Assembly (NCBI RefSeq): GCF_034140825.1
Contig: NC_089035.1
Location: 30,683,001-30,747,000 of the forward strand
Reading direction: 5' to 3'
Source: Oryza sativa Japonica Group
Taxonomy: Eukaryota > Streptophyta > Magnoliopsida > Poales > Poaceae
DNA: 64,000 bases
Shown here: piece after piece, positions 33,114-44,324 of the stretch
Layout: the number at the start of each line of letters is the position of its first letter
Position numbering within the stretch: the stretch's first letter is position 1
The notes under the pieces: model-generated
Database searches by the model: none
What the model was told of the DNA's origin: nothing
The model's input: only the letters and a program-made list of their open reading frames with translations
Made by a program: the position numbers and the translations under genes

Positions 33114-33939
33114 TAGCAAATAATGCATGCCATCGCCTAACGACGCCGTCGTCGCAGCATTGTTATTGCCATAAGACGCAGCACAAATCCTGAAGCGTGT
33201 GTCCTTCCATGCCAGCAATGCACCATGCCGCCATCTGATAGAGTGAGTGTACATCAGAAGAGCGGCTGTTTGTGGTGTGGGAGCGAGTCTGCTCTGCTGC
33301 TGGGCCAAAAGTGAAATTTGGCTGGACCAAGTTGCGGCTCACGAGTCACGACACGTTTCCGCTCATTTGGGCCAACGAGCAGCACCAGCATTACAGAAAC
33401 GGGATAAGCTAGTTCACTTTAGGCCCCTCAATTTGTCAGCCAATATGAAATTCATCCCTAAACCGAAATACCAGATATAACACGTCCCTCAACTTTCAAA
33501 ACCACTTGAAATAAGACCCTAAGATGATTTGGATGGCGGTTTCAGTTGACATGGTATCTACGTGAATGGTTTGACTAGGTTATCGTCTCACGTGGCGTTA
33601 TAATCAAGATTAAAAAAAAATTAAAATAAGAGTAAAATATATGGGCCCATATATTAGTCAATACAAACATAATAAGGAAGTGGGACCCACATGTCGGTGG
33701 TCCCACTTCCTCCACCTCACCCCTCTCTCCTCTCTACTTCCTCCTTCCCATTGTTCGCAATGAGGAATCAGTGGCAACGGCGGCCAGCAAGAAGGCAGCG
33801 ACGGCGGTTGGCGGGAGGTGTCTATTGAGGAGGGAGCCATGACGTTCCGAGGCGACGGAGAAGAGGATAGAGGCGAGCTCCGACCAAATTATTCACAGTG
33901 ATAATTTCAAAAATGGCGCAACGCCTGGCGGAGATGGTG

Positions 33940-34200
33940 ATCTCTCCCCGACGGACGCCTGCCTCACGGTGATGGAGCTGGTGAACATGATCTCCGTCCT
34001 TATGGCGCTCACCGCTGCCATCCGCCTTGACGTCCCAGCCAAGCTCTGGGCTAGAGGTGCCAATGCCCCGTTCCCCACGGGACACCCTAACCCCTTTGTC
34101 CTCGAGCGCCTCCTCCGCCTGCTCACCTCCTGCAGTGTCTTCTGCGAGCACAAGGGCTCCCCGCGCCACTTCGCGCTCACCACCGGCGATGATGAATCCT
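33940..34200 (+). pseudogene. Captured O-methyltransferase N-terminal fragment
   Basis: Translation in the frame running through 33972 gives DACLTVMELVNMISVLMALTAA followed by IRLDVPAKLWARGANAP and, later, PFVLERLLRLLTSCSVF. This matches the dimerisation domain of plant caffeate/flavonoid-type O-methyltransferases. The SAM-binding catalytic domain is absent. It lies within the Pack-MULE-like element and ends at a stop near 34200. It is a fragment, not a gene. Confidence 0.75.
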
Positions 34201-34584
34201 AGAGCTGGCCACCGCTAGAGAGGCCGGCGGTGGCGGTGCAAATCAATAGCACGGAGGAGCTAGTGGAGGAAAAAATCAGCGCGGTGGATATCAAAGTCGA
34301 CGGGCAAAGGTAGAAGAGCCATTGGAGGAAGAAATCAGCGTGGTGAAGACTAAAGTCGATGTCTGACAGGAATACGAGTGGCGTCCGCTCCAATTCGCTC
34401 ACTGACCACCAACCATGGCTCGAGCCCTTCCTCCTCCCCTTACTCCTCGTCTCGTTCTTGCTCACGCTCGCCGCCACGGTGGCTGCATTCATCGGCCTCG
34501 AGTCCTTCTTGGTGATGGTGTGCCGCCCGTGACTCCTCCGTCGGCAATGAAACTTTCACCACCCTCCTTGCCCCGGTGTTGATG

Positions 34585-35915
34585 TAAAAACACGGTGGCC
34601 TGGGAGATCTGCTTAACTTCAGTGCATGTCCAAAGCTAGCCTAAGTGTGTCAAGGCGTGCCAACTGATTTGGTCCTGCAATTAGCAAGAAAGACAAAAAG
34701 TAGAGTTAGTCAGCCGACAGTCGATCGGCCAATAGGCCGATAGCATATCGTTGGTGGTCTCAGCCGATGTAGTTAGACCAAATCGGCTATAGACTGGGTA
34801 GATCGGTGAATATTAAACCCTAAACATGCCTCATCGGCTGTAATATTGTCTATCAGGTTTAATAAAGAAGTTTAAGATAGTATTATAAAAGTAGCCGATG
34901 GAACAATATTTAGGGTAAGAGAGATAATATACTAGCTAATACTCTAGTACAGGCTTATATAGGCAGATCAATCTATATAAATATATCAAATTGTGGTTGG
35001 TTAGTAGTTTAGATAGCCCAGCCGATACCAATCTAGCTTGATATAACTGTATAGGGAGATCTATCTATATAAGTGGCAAATATACATAAAACTTTAGTAA
35101 AGAAGCATGTATATTAGGTAAGATCGGCTAAAACCTCGATACTACCCTTATTAACAATCAAGAAGCAAGCTAGAGATCATGGTTCTGAACACGACATAGT
35201 AGGTCGAATGTACTAATGCAGCACTAAGTATGAAAAGAAATATGATATCTAGACAATCAAGTCGTTGACTGAATTTTTAGGATGGTAGATGTCTAAGCTA
35301 ATCTAATCTAGTAAGACGAATTAGCCAATACTGGCAGAAATCCTAAAGCAAGAAGCAGCCGATAGAGCTAAATTGATATGCTAAGACTAGAATAACAAAG
35401 ACATATGATAACAATGGTTATGATACAAGGACTAGAATATCTAAAACGACATAGTAGCTCCGATAGTACAAGCCATCGAGACGAGTTACCTCTTGCGAAG
35501 CGAACTCGTCGAAAAGTAAAAGGGTGGTGATGCGCCGAAGTTGTATTGGATTGTCCCTCGTATTACAATGCTATAAGGTTCATATTTATATCCCGAGTAC
35601 AAAATAGTCCATTATGGACATGACTCAAACATTTTTAAAGATAAAATACAAACAAGACCATATACAGCGGTCTCTTGCCAAATCTAACTCAAACCGACAT
35701 AACTAACCTAGTTAATAGGTACAATTGCCATACACGAGCTCTATCTCTGATTGACAATGACAGTTATCTTGATCTAGGCCTATGCCGAGCCTAGATTATA
35801 CCATATCGGCAGCTTGCCATATCGGCCAAGTCAAGCCTTTGTCTAGTGTTTAGCCGATACGATATTCAACCGATATTCAACCGATGTGCAGTTTGACTTA
35901 GAGATCAACTAGATT
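34585..35915. mobile_element. 1.3-kb repeat insertion rich in AGCCGAT/ATCGGCT, family unresolved
   Basis: A block with composition unlike its GC-rich surroundings separates the OMT and MYB fragments. It starts near GTGTTGATGTAAAAACACGG and ends near AGATTTTACACC, and is dense in AGCCGAT and ATCGGCT heptamers. A TATA-like stretch is at about 35,580. It could be a solo long terminal repeat or a DNA element with subterminal motifs; no ORF supports either. Borders are approximate. Confidence 0.4.
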
Positions 35916-36100
35916 TTACACCTAATCCGCTTCGATCTTTCTTCTTCTCCAAATCTGATGCCAAATTCCGTTGTTAACACCCGGTCCTCTAGCTCTCGGC
36001 CCTGACCCCACTCCTCCCCACCTGCACCCGCCTCCTCTCCCTTTCTGTCCAAGTGCCCATCACTGTCCGCCTCGCCGCCGCCTCCTTCTCGCTCACCGTC

Positions 36101-36285
36101 GGTCAGACGGACAACGAGATTAAGAACTACTGGAACATGCACATCAAGCGCAAGCTCCTGAGTTGAGGCATCGACCCGCAGACATATCGGCCGGTCAACG
36201 CCGGGAGCAGCGCCGCCACGGTGAGCGGGCTAACCACGACGGCTAGCACCGTTGCCTTGCCGTCCCTGGCACCGACAATGGCGTG
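36101..36285 (+). pseudogene. Captured R2R3-MYB fragment
   Basis: The reading frame gives GQTDNEIKNYWNMHIKRKLL, a stop at codon 22, then GIDPQTYRPVNAGSSAATVSG. This is the end of MYB repeat R3 and the adjacent linker typical of R2R3-MYBs (usual form GRTDNEIKNYWNTHIKRKL...GIDPxTHRP). The glycine-arginine to glycine-glutamine change and the stop show decay. It is not derived from the intact MYB gene at 31181, whose R3 end reads [15 protein letters not shown]. Confidence 0.8.
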
Positions 36286-36332
36286 AGGGAGCTCGAGAAG
36301 GGGTCCACATTTTCTTTTAATTTTAATTTTTA

Positions 36333-38066
36333 CTAGCAAAAATGCCCGTGCGTTGCAACGGGCGAAAAAATTCTAATCATAATATACGTTTTTCATGCAT
36401 AATGATTTCAATGACAGTGTTTGTATTTTAATGAGCGGCTTGTTTTTTTTATAAACGGTGTTCGCGATTTTCTCAAACCATTTTTTAGAAATGCCGTATT
36501 TCTTTCTAATATTTTTTCTTAGCATGTTTTTTTTGCTTGTATTTTCGAATGTTCCTTTTTGCTTTTTTCCAATACAGGAGAATATATGACGAAATAAAAG
36601 CCGTGTAGTATGTGGCAAAAAATTGATGGATTCTATCTGACTCAAGTGTCCATCAATTTAGCTTTTTCTAATAGTTTTTTCAGAGCGATTTGTTTTTTTA
36701 ATAGATGGCGTTTTTTTTCTTGCGATGTTTTCTCAAACCATTTTTTAGAAATGGCACATTTTTCTGGCGGTTTTTTCCTTGCATGTTTTTTTTAAAAAAT
36801 TTTTTACCGACGATGGAAATAGCTTTTCTCGCACGTTTTTTTATTTTTTTTATGGAAGATGGAAAACATTTTTAGAGTGTTCTTTTTTGCGCTTTTTTCT
36901 GACTTTTTTCTCACGCGTTTTTTTGAACCGTTTTTATTTTCTCATGCATTTTCTCTTTTTAAATAGTTAGATTAGATTAGAGATAGAGAAGAGATATATA
37001 CTGATTAGAAATCAGACTTTGTTTCACCCATTCTATTTTTTTTTCTCGCGAGCATTTTTTAATTCATACGAACCAAGTTTTTATTTTTTACGAACCATTT
37101 TTTTGCCACTTTCTTAGGGAATCGGACGAATTTTTTTAGATATTTTTTTTTCAGATTTTTTTTCGCCTTTATAGGAATTTGACTTTTTTCCGTTTTTAAA
37201 GGAATTGGATTTAGCTTTTTTCACCACTTTTTGTTTGCCTTTTATAGGAATATGATTTTTTTTGTTTCGGATCTATGGTTTTTTTGGCCATCTAGGGGAA
37301 ACAGACTTTTGTTGTTGTTGTTTTTCTTTTTTCCTTTTTTTGCGGCTTTTCTTTTTCTTTTTATGCACCTTTCTGTTTTTGTTATCTCCCTTTTATTATT
37401 TTTTTAAAAAACGACCTCAAAATACCTTATTGCAAGATTATAGGGACTAATGTAAATATAAAAATTACAGGGACTCAAATACAAAAGTACATACCCAAAA
37501 ATTAAAATCATATAAAAATAGAATGCTCTCGACATGTAGGTTCCGTTTTTGCAAACAGATCTCCAATCCGACGCAACAATTTTTTTCACCAAGATGTATG
37601 GGATATCACGGGAGATTAAAACCGAGCGGAGTGGTGCGTGGGATCTCGGACTCAAGCCTAGAGGAGAGGTGCCTTTTATTTTTCGTTTTTAAAGAGGAAT
37701 CAGATCTAGAGTTGGATTTTTTTCGTTTAGAGATAGAGAATCGGACAGATTTTTTTTTAATTTTTGTCGTCCTTCTTCTTACCCAGAGACGGATTCGTTT
37801 TTCTTTAATGGACAGATCCGGTTTTCCCACCTTTTTTCGGCCGTTTTTTTGATCGGACAGGTTTAGGTTTTTTCTCACCCGGTTTTTTCTGGATCGGATA
37901 GATTTGGTTTTTTCGCCCGGTTTTTCGTTTTTTCGCCTTTTTTATCGGATAGGTTTGGTTTTTTTTCCTTTTTTTCCGCCCGGTTTTTTAGGACAGATTT
38001 GGTTTTTTTGTCCGGTTTTTTTGACGGATGATGAAAGCACCTCTTATTTTTTAAGTAGTATATAGA
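36333..38066 (-). mobile_element. Non-autonomous Helitron nested in the Pack-MULE-like element
   Basis: Read on the minus strand, the 3' end has the hairpin GCCCGTTGCAACGCACGGGC (36363-36344), a short spacer and CTAG followed by T, the Helitron 3' signature. The 5' end reads TCTATATACTACTTAAAAAA (38066 downward), beginning with TC. The 1.7-kb body is T-rich with many degenerate repeats of GGATCGGACAG-type and TTTTTT runs and has no Rep/helicase ORF. It sits just inside the right terminal repeat of the surrounding element. Confidence 0.7.
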
Positions 38067-38289
38067 CGTTTTGGTTCTAATGTCACCTCACTGTCGTGTA
38101 GGACGATGACCAAGTCAAACCAGCTACGTAGGCACCATGTCAGTCGAAACTACTGTTCAAAACATCTTGTGATCTCTTTTACACTGGTTTTTGGGAGTTG
38201 GGAAATGCGCTATATATATGGTATTGTGGTTCAGATATATGATTCAAACTCGGCGACAAATGGAAGGACCTCATGTGAACTTATTCTTT

Positions 38290-38902
38290 ACAACAACGGG
38301 AAAAATACAAGGCCCACAGTTGTAGCGAGCTGCGGGAAAGCACCGGCCGAACTACTAACATACAGTACGTGGGAATACGCAAGGTCGAACCGTCGCTGCA
38401 GACCGCAAAAGTCATCGATGCCCAACTAGGCCGCCACACCTCTACACGGCCCCATCCGGCAGCCTCCTGCCCGCGCGGCGCGACGCACCACCGGCTCACT
38501 ACGCGCTAGCTGCATGCATCAGGACTGCGGTGCTACGATTTGATATGTCCCTGTTTTGAATGGTTACCGTACGCAAATTTAAGCTGCAAATTAATCTAGT
38601 AGTACTACTATATATGTATTGCATAGTTAAGCTGCAAATTGATCTCGCATATAATGCCCTCGTGCAAACGCATCTATTGCGAATCCGAAATTTGATTGAT
38701 CTCGCATATGCAATATGAATATATATTTGGACTCTGGTGTTCCTAGTTTCTACGTCTCCTACCTAGCTACGAAAAAATGTACATTGTACACGATACGAAC
38801 TCGTGCTTTGGTACCTGTCCATAAAACACATATTTTACCCACGAGTGCAGCAGCTCGTCTCAGGTCGGCCACCATCTATCGGCAACGCTAGCTAGCCCAT
38901 CC
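38290..38902. other. Spacer upstream of the split membrane-protein gene
   Basis: No feature recognised; likely contains the promoter of the gene starting at 38903. Confidence 0.35.
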
Positions 38903-39273
38903 ATGTGGACGATGCCGTTGCCGCCGCTGCGGCCGCCGCCGAGGCGGTCGCCACCGACGACGATCGGGGAAGCGTACCCGGACGCGCGGGGCTTCGCGAC
39001 GCTGAAGTGGATAGTGATACTGCTCCTCGTGTCGTGCATGTTCGCCGGTGGCCTCTACGCCCTGACGCCCCTCGTATCCAAGGACCCTCTCTACCTCGCC
39101 CGCGTCCCGTGGCGTCTGCCGGTGCGCGTCTTGTGTGACTCCTACCTGTCGCTGATCATGGTGATCCGCGCGTACACGTTCATGCACCTGCCGCGCGCGC
39201 CGCTGGTCGTCGACGACTATCTTATGCTCCTCGGTCTCGGCGTTATCGGTGGCGTCACTGTCGTAACGACGTC

Positions 39274-42200
39274 CAAAGTTTTAAATCTCCGGCTATAGCT
39301 GCCGCTATAGAGATAGCTGCTGGGAACGGACGGAGCTAAGAGATGCAGTTTTTAGCGCTAAGAATAGCGGGACGCTAATAGCGCCATTTAGCCGGCAATA
39401 GCCGCTAAACTGGCCGTAATTTAGCGTAGCTAAATTGTAAAACGCGGCCGGTCTGGCCCAAGAGGAAACCGGCCCAACTAGACCAGAGTCGAGAGGTGGG
39501 TAAAGTGCTGCAAACCCTAGCTCGTAAGCTCCCAGCAGCACACTATCCATTCCAACTTCAAAGCGCTCACTCTCCAGCTGCAAGAAAAGTGGAAGCGGCC
39601 GGCGGCGGCGGCGCAGAGGCGTCCGGCGGCGGCGGTGGCTTCAAGCGGATCGACCAACGCAGGTGGCTCGTGGAGGCGACCGGCGCCGGCTGCTGCTTCG
39701 AGCGGGCGTCCAACCAGCGGCGGCGGCTTTGAAGGCAGCTGAGCAGCGGCGCAAGTCCGACGAGGAGGTCCGTCAGTGCAACGTCTCCGAAGCACTGAAG
39801 CAGCAGCACCAAAGGTGACGGCATGGCACAACAATCCGGTCAGTTCTCACATCCTCCTCTCTTTTTTGCTTGTATGTTGCAGATCTTACAATATGTGAAC
39901 AAGTTGTCCATATTTGTTACCTCTAATTTCAGATACTTGCCTTATGATGTAGATCTTACTATATGTGAATTATTTTCTTACTCCCTGAGATCTCTCGTTT
40001 GCTTGTTTCGCCTGTTTAGGTGGTAATGATAATACGTGCTATATCAGTTTGCATTATTTTGATGCTTAGGCAGCTTTGACGCTAGCATTAATGTGGGCTA
40101 AGTTTGCTTTTTATATAGGTAATCCGTCCAGTGCTGCCTCTGTCTCAGTAGAAGCTGGACCAAAACAAGCTGGTATCAACTCAGATGATCCTGCATGGGC
40201 TCACTGTTTCTGCCCAGACATAACCAAGAAACATCACCTACGGTGCAAGTATTGTGACAAGGTCTGCACTGCTGGAATTACAAGAATTAAGTACCATCTT
40301 GCTGGAATTAAAGGTTTCAATACTACTAAGTGTCAGAAAGTTCCAAGTCCAGTGCATCAAGAGATGTTTGATTTGCTTACCAAGAAGACTAGTGAAAAGG
40401 AACAGAAAAACAAAGAAAAGGAAGTGGCCAGAGCTCAAGTTGACATAGAAAATTCAGATTGTGAAAGTGGCAGTGAAGGTTCAGATCATGGCAATAATGT
40501 TCTTGTGGTGAAGCCAAAGGAGACAACAGGATCTAGTAGCTCTAGATCTGTAGCAGGTGGTCATACTATTGACAAGTACTACAAGCCTCCTTCTATAGAA
40601 GAATCTGCCAGTATGACACAAAGAGTAATTAAGCTAAGCAATAAGGTTCAAACAGCATTGACAACTCAGAAAAGAGAAGAGAGGAGGAATAGAACTTGTG
40701 AGTACATATGTCAGTGGTTCTATGAAGCTAGTATTCCACACAACACAGTAACCCTTCCTAGCTTTGCTCATATGTTAGAGGCCATTGGACAATTTGGTAG
40801 AAGTCTGAAAGGGCCTAGTCCCTATGAGATGAGTGGATCGTTCTTACAGAAAAGGAAGGAAAAGGTGATGGATGGATTCAAGGAGCACAAGGAATCATGG
40901 GAGCTCACAGGTTGTTCTATCATGACAGATGCATGGACAGATAGGAAGGGTAGGGGAGTGATGAATTTAGTTGTGCATAGTGCTCATGGGGTACTCTTCT
41001 TAGATTCAGTGGAATGCTCAGGTGACAGGAAAGATGGCAAATATATCTTTAAACTTGTGGACAGGTACATAGAAGAGATAGGGGAACAACATGTTGTCCA
41101 AGTGGTGACTGATAATGCTAGCGTCAACACAATTGCAGCAAGTCTATTGACAGCAAAAAGACCATCAATATTTTGGAATGGATGTGCTGCTCATTGCTTG
41201 GATCTCATGCTCGAGGATATTGGGAAGCTTGGACCAGTTGAGGAAACCATTGCTAATGCAAGACAAGTGACTGTTTTCTTGTATGCTCATACTAGGGTGT
41301 TGGATTTGATGAGAAAGTTTCTTAACAGAGACTTGGTTCGCTCTGGGGTTACACGATTTGCCACAGCTTATTTGAATCTAAAAAGCTTGTTAGACAACAA
41401 AAAAGAGTTAGTAAGACTATTTAAATCAGATGAGATGGAGCAATTGGGTTACTTGAAGCAGACCAAGGGGAAGAAAGCCAGCAAAGTGATCAGATCTGAA
41501 ACCTTTTGGAAAAATGTTGACATTGCAGTTAATTACTTTGAGCCATTGGCTAACGTGTTGAGAAGAATGGACAGCGATGTACCATCAATGGGATTCTTCC
41601 ATGGTTTAATGCTTGAGGCGAAGAAAGAAATTTCTCAGAGATTCGATAATGATAAGAGCCGCTTCATAGAAGTTTGGGATATCATTGATAAAAGATGGGA
41701 CAACAAGCTCAAGACTCCACTACACCTGGCTGGGTACTATTTGAACCCCTACTACTACTACTACCCAAATAAGCAAGAGATCGAGAGTGATGGATCATTT
41801 AGAGCAGGTGTGATTTCCTGTATTGACAAGTTGGTTGATGATGAAGATATCCAAGACAAAATAATTGAAGAACTCAACTTGTATCAAGATCAGCATGGGA
41901 GTTTTGGACACGAAATTGCCGTAAGGCAGCGAAAGAACAAAAATTTCAATCCAGGTTCAGATCTCAACATGTGAACTTAATTTTATTGCTGAATATCATT
42001 TTTGTTGTAATTTGTGTAATGTTTATGCAGCAAAATGGTGGCTGAACCATGGCACAAGCACACTAAATCTTAGGAAGTTGGCTGCAAGGATTTTGAGTTT
42101 GACCTGCAGCTCCTCAGCTTGTGAGAGGAACTGGTCAGTTTTTGAACAGGTAAAAAGAAATTTGTGACCTGTAGCTTTATGTGCATGCTGTCTATTTTGA

Positions 42201-43091
42201 ATTATAATGCTTATTTATGGAATTTAGATCTGACCTGCAGCTTTGTGTTCACTACTTGGCTTATAGGTTCATACAAAGAAGCGCAACAGGCTACTTCATG
42301 AAAGGATGCGAGATCTGGTGTTTATTAAATTTAACTCCAAGTTAAGAAATAAGAGAGAGAACAAGGGTAGAGATCCTATAGAGAAGGAAGTGGATGATGT
42401 TGTGGCAGATGGTGACAATGAATTCATTACTGGGGTTGTGCCTTCATCAAGTGAAATGGATCAACAATGTGCAAAAGAGTCACAGCAGCACACAACACCA
42501 CAAGCACCAGCACCAGCTAAAAGGAAAAGGCCTGTGCACGCTAAGAAGAGGAAAGTCAGAAGCCTACAGTCTTTGATGCGCAATGCCCCAGTGCATCCTG
42601 AAGCTCCATCATCCGACTCAGAAGATTGTGATGATGGTATTCCAATGCAGACTTCTGATTCTGATAAGTCACCCTCTCCCTCTCCCTATGTCTCTGAGAC
42701 CGATGATTGATGACTAGAAGAAATGAAGATTGCAATATTGCCTCATATTAGTAATTTAGTATCCACTATCCAGAATTCTTGATGACCTTTGTGTTGTACT
42801 GTTGTCTTTATTCCAGAATGTTGTACTTTTGTGAAACTGATGTTTTAGTATTCTATTAACCACTTAGCCTGTGATGTAATGTACTCCTGTGAACCTGTAA
42901 TGTACTCATTTGAACTGGTTATGTATCAATTGGTAATGGTTATGAAGTTATGCCAAGATCATGTCTTTTATTTATTTATTTATTTGCAAAAACAGCTAAA
43001 TGGCTTAGCTGCAGCTATCTCCAGCTATAGCTGTGCTTAGCTGTTGAGAAGGTCAGCAGCTAAGAGGCTTAGCCGGAGATTTAAAACTTTG
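39274..43091 (+). mobile_element. Complete hAT DNA transposon, 3.8 kb
   Basis: Both ends carry the same 22-bp inverted repeat beginning CAAAGTTTTAAATCTCC. It is flanked by a perfect 8-bp target duplication ACGACGTC (39266-39273 and 43092-43099), diagnostic for hAT. Subterminal regions are packed with TAGC/GCTA motifs in both orientations, probable transposase-binding sites. The internal gene appears intact (see transposase). Perfect termini and target duplications mean the insertion is recent. Confidence 0.95.
39823..42710 (+). CDS. hAT transposase (BED finger, DUF659, hAT dimerisation)
   Basis: Four exons fit GT/AG rules and stay in frame: 39823-39838, 40119-41954, 42031-42149 and 42267-42710, giving 804 residues. 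In order: a BED zinc finger (CKYCDKVCTAGITRIKYHLAG, with Cys-x2-Cys and a downstream His/Cys pair), a DUF659 region with the catalytic-core landmark SIMTDAWTDRKGRGVMN, VTDNASVN and WNGCAAHCLDLML, a helical middle, and the hAT C-terminal dimerisation domain (KWWLNHGTS...LTCSSSACERNWSVFEQ). A basic, Ser-rich tail follows. All three parts of the RNase H-like fold seem present and no break is seen, so the element may be autonomous. It cuts and rejoins its own ends in the nucleus. Confidence 0.9.
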
Positions 43092-43439
43092 ACGACGTCT
43101 ACCATCCTGGGCCTCCCCGTTGAAGACGAACGTGTGGTGATGGCATGTGCCGGCGTCCTCGTCGTCCTCGTCGCCGGGCTGCTCGCGTACTGGCGGTGGA
43201 TCGTTCGCAAGTACGGTGACAAGCCGGTCGATCCGGCACCAAAGCTCGTGGAGGGTGATCGGAACTGACACGACCTGCTCCTCGTTCAACTTTTTTTTTT
43301 CTTGTTTCAAAATCATCTATTCAATTATCTGATCTTGCTACACCGTGTTTCGAAATTCTCCCTTCTCGTACTCGTGCATGGACAACGAAATTGGCTTGAG
43401 TTGAGCTTTCGTAGAAACCTTTCTGATTATTTCTTAGAT

Positions 43440-43800
43440 TTGTCCAATGCGCGGATGCAGCTTTTCGATGCTGCCCCGTTATTCACCGAGCACCTCGTTC
43501 ATCAGAGCTTGGAATGTTGTCGGCGTGTTCGTGAGGCCCAAGGGCATCACAAGGAACTCGTAGAGGCCGTCGGGTGTGCAGAATATGTCATTTTTGCGAT
43601 GTTCTCTAGCTGCATGCGGACCCGATGATAGCCGAATCGGAGGTCGAGCTTGGTGAAGAATTGCGTGTCATGACAAGGGAATATACCCCCCATTGTTGCC
43701 GTCCATCCTCCACTTGCCCTGCTGTGGTGAAATTGCTAGCATCGATCCCTTTGTACAGACAATCAAGCATGGAGGATCGATGGCCTGCCTGCCTGCCTGC
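43440..43800 (-). mobile_element. Ty3/gypsy retrotransposon fragment (fossil)
   Basis: The minus-strand translation resembles the reverse-transcriptase region of Ty3/gypsy polyproteins. Only a few hundred bases of the coding region remain, with no terminal repeats seen. It is a broken, old fragment lying between the split gene and its intact paralogue. Confidence 0.7.
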
Positions 43801-44324
43801 CATTTTCTTCACATAAATACTTAGCAGCATCATGATGCACCAATTTTACCCAACGAACACCTTGTACTGTTGTACACATCATGGTCGGAGCTGTACATGA
43901 AGCCCTCGTCAGCGTCGACGGGAGCAGCGGCGGCACATTGGCGAGGACCCCAGGCCGCGCAGGTCCTCATCGGCTGCATTATTGGAGGCCTCAAGCTACA
44001 GATCCGGCTCCTCCTCCTAATACTAAGTGATTCTTTTGCTCTTGGACACACATCTCCCACGAATACAACTTGAATATGAATACGATTGGACTTTGGTGTT
44101 CTCACGTCTCCTAAACCAGATAGGAAAATACTACTAGTAGTATTTATAGATACGGATTTGTGTGTACAGTAGTAGCTCGTCTCAGGTTAGCGAGAAATTA
44201 GACTTAAAAAAAGTTAAGACACACGAATTTAATGATAAATACTCTAAATTCTTCAGGTTAGCCACCATCAATTTACAAAAAAGGAAAGAGAGGGGTGTGG
44301 AAACGCTAGGCCACCGTACCATCC

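Larger units (their letters stand above)
33403..38286. mobile_element. Pack-MULE-like element carrying OMT and MYB fragments, with nested insertions
   Basis: The left terminal repeat (about 33403-33610: GATAAG..TTCACTTTAGGCCCCTC, CAACTTTCAAAACCACTT, ACGTGGCG) is matched in inverted orientation at about 38068-38286 (TGTCAGTCGAAAC, GGACCTCATGTGAACTTATTC). The same terminal repeat bounds the element at 61275-63156. Flanks TTACAGAAACGG (33391-33402) and TTACAACAACGG (38288-38299) look like a diverged target duplication. Inside are fragments of an O-methyltransferase gene, an unidentified membrane-protein-like reading frame (34370-34530) and an R2R3-MYB. Two later insertions (34585-35915 and 36333-38066) expanded it. 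Assignment to Mutator-like Pack-MULEs rests on long TIRs, captured gene pieces and about 10-bp flanks. Confidence 0.65.
38903..43268 (+). pseudogene. Small membrane-protein gene split by a hAT transposon
   Basis: The reading frame 38903-39273 runs into the hAT element and continues exactly at 43100-43268 if the element and one copy of its 8-bp target duplication are left out, giving 179 residues ending EGDRN. The first part codes for a Pro/Arg-rich N-terminus, GEAYPDARGF, then hydrophobic segments (WIVILLLVSCMFAGGLYAL; LCDSYLSLIMVIRAYTF; LLGLGVIGGVTVV). The second has another (VMACAGVLVVLVAGLLAYW). It is therefore a four-helix membrane protein. Its nearest relative is the intact gene at 44325. 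I do not recognise the family. In this allele the protein would end in transposon sequence shortly after the third helix unless the element is spliced out or excised. Confidence 0.9.

Noticed and set aside
34585-35915. Calling this repeat a solo LTR
   Set aside because: A TG...CA frame can be drawn, but the flanking 5-mers do not match, so the family is left open.
36373-38000. Several 60-110-codon Phe/Lys-rich frames
   Set aside because: They arise from poly(T) and TTTTTC runs inside the Helitron body and show no domain.
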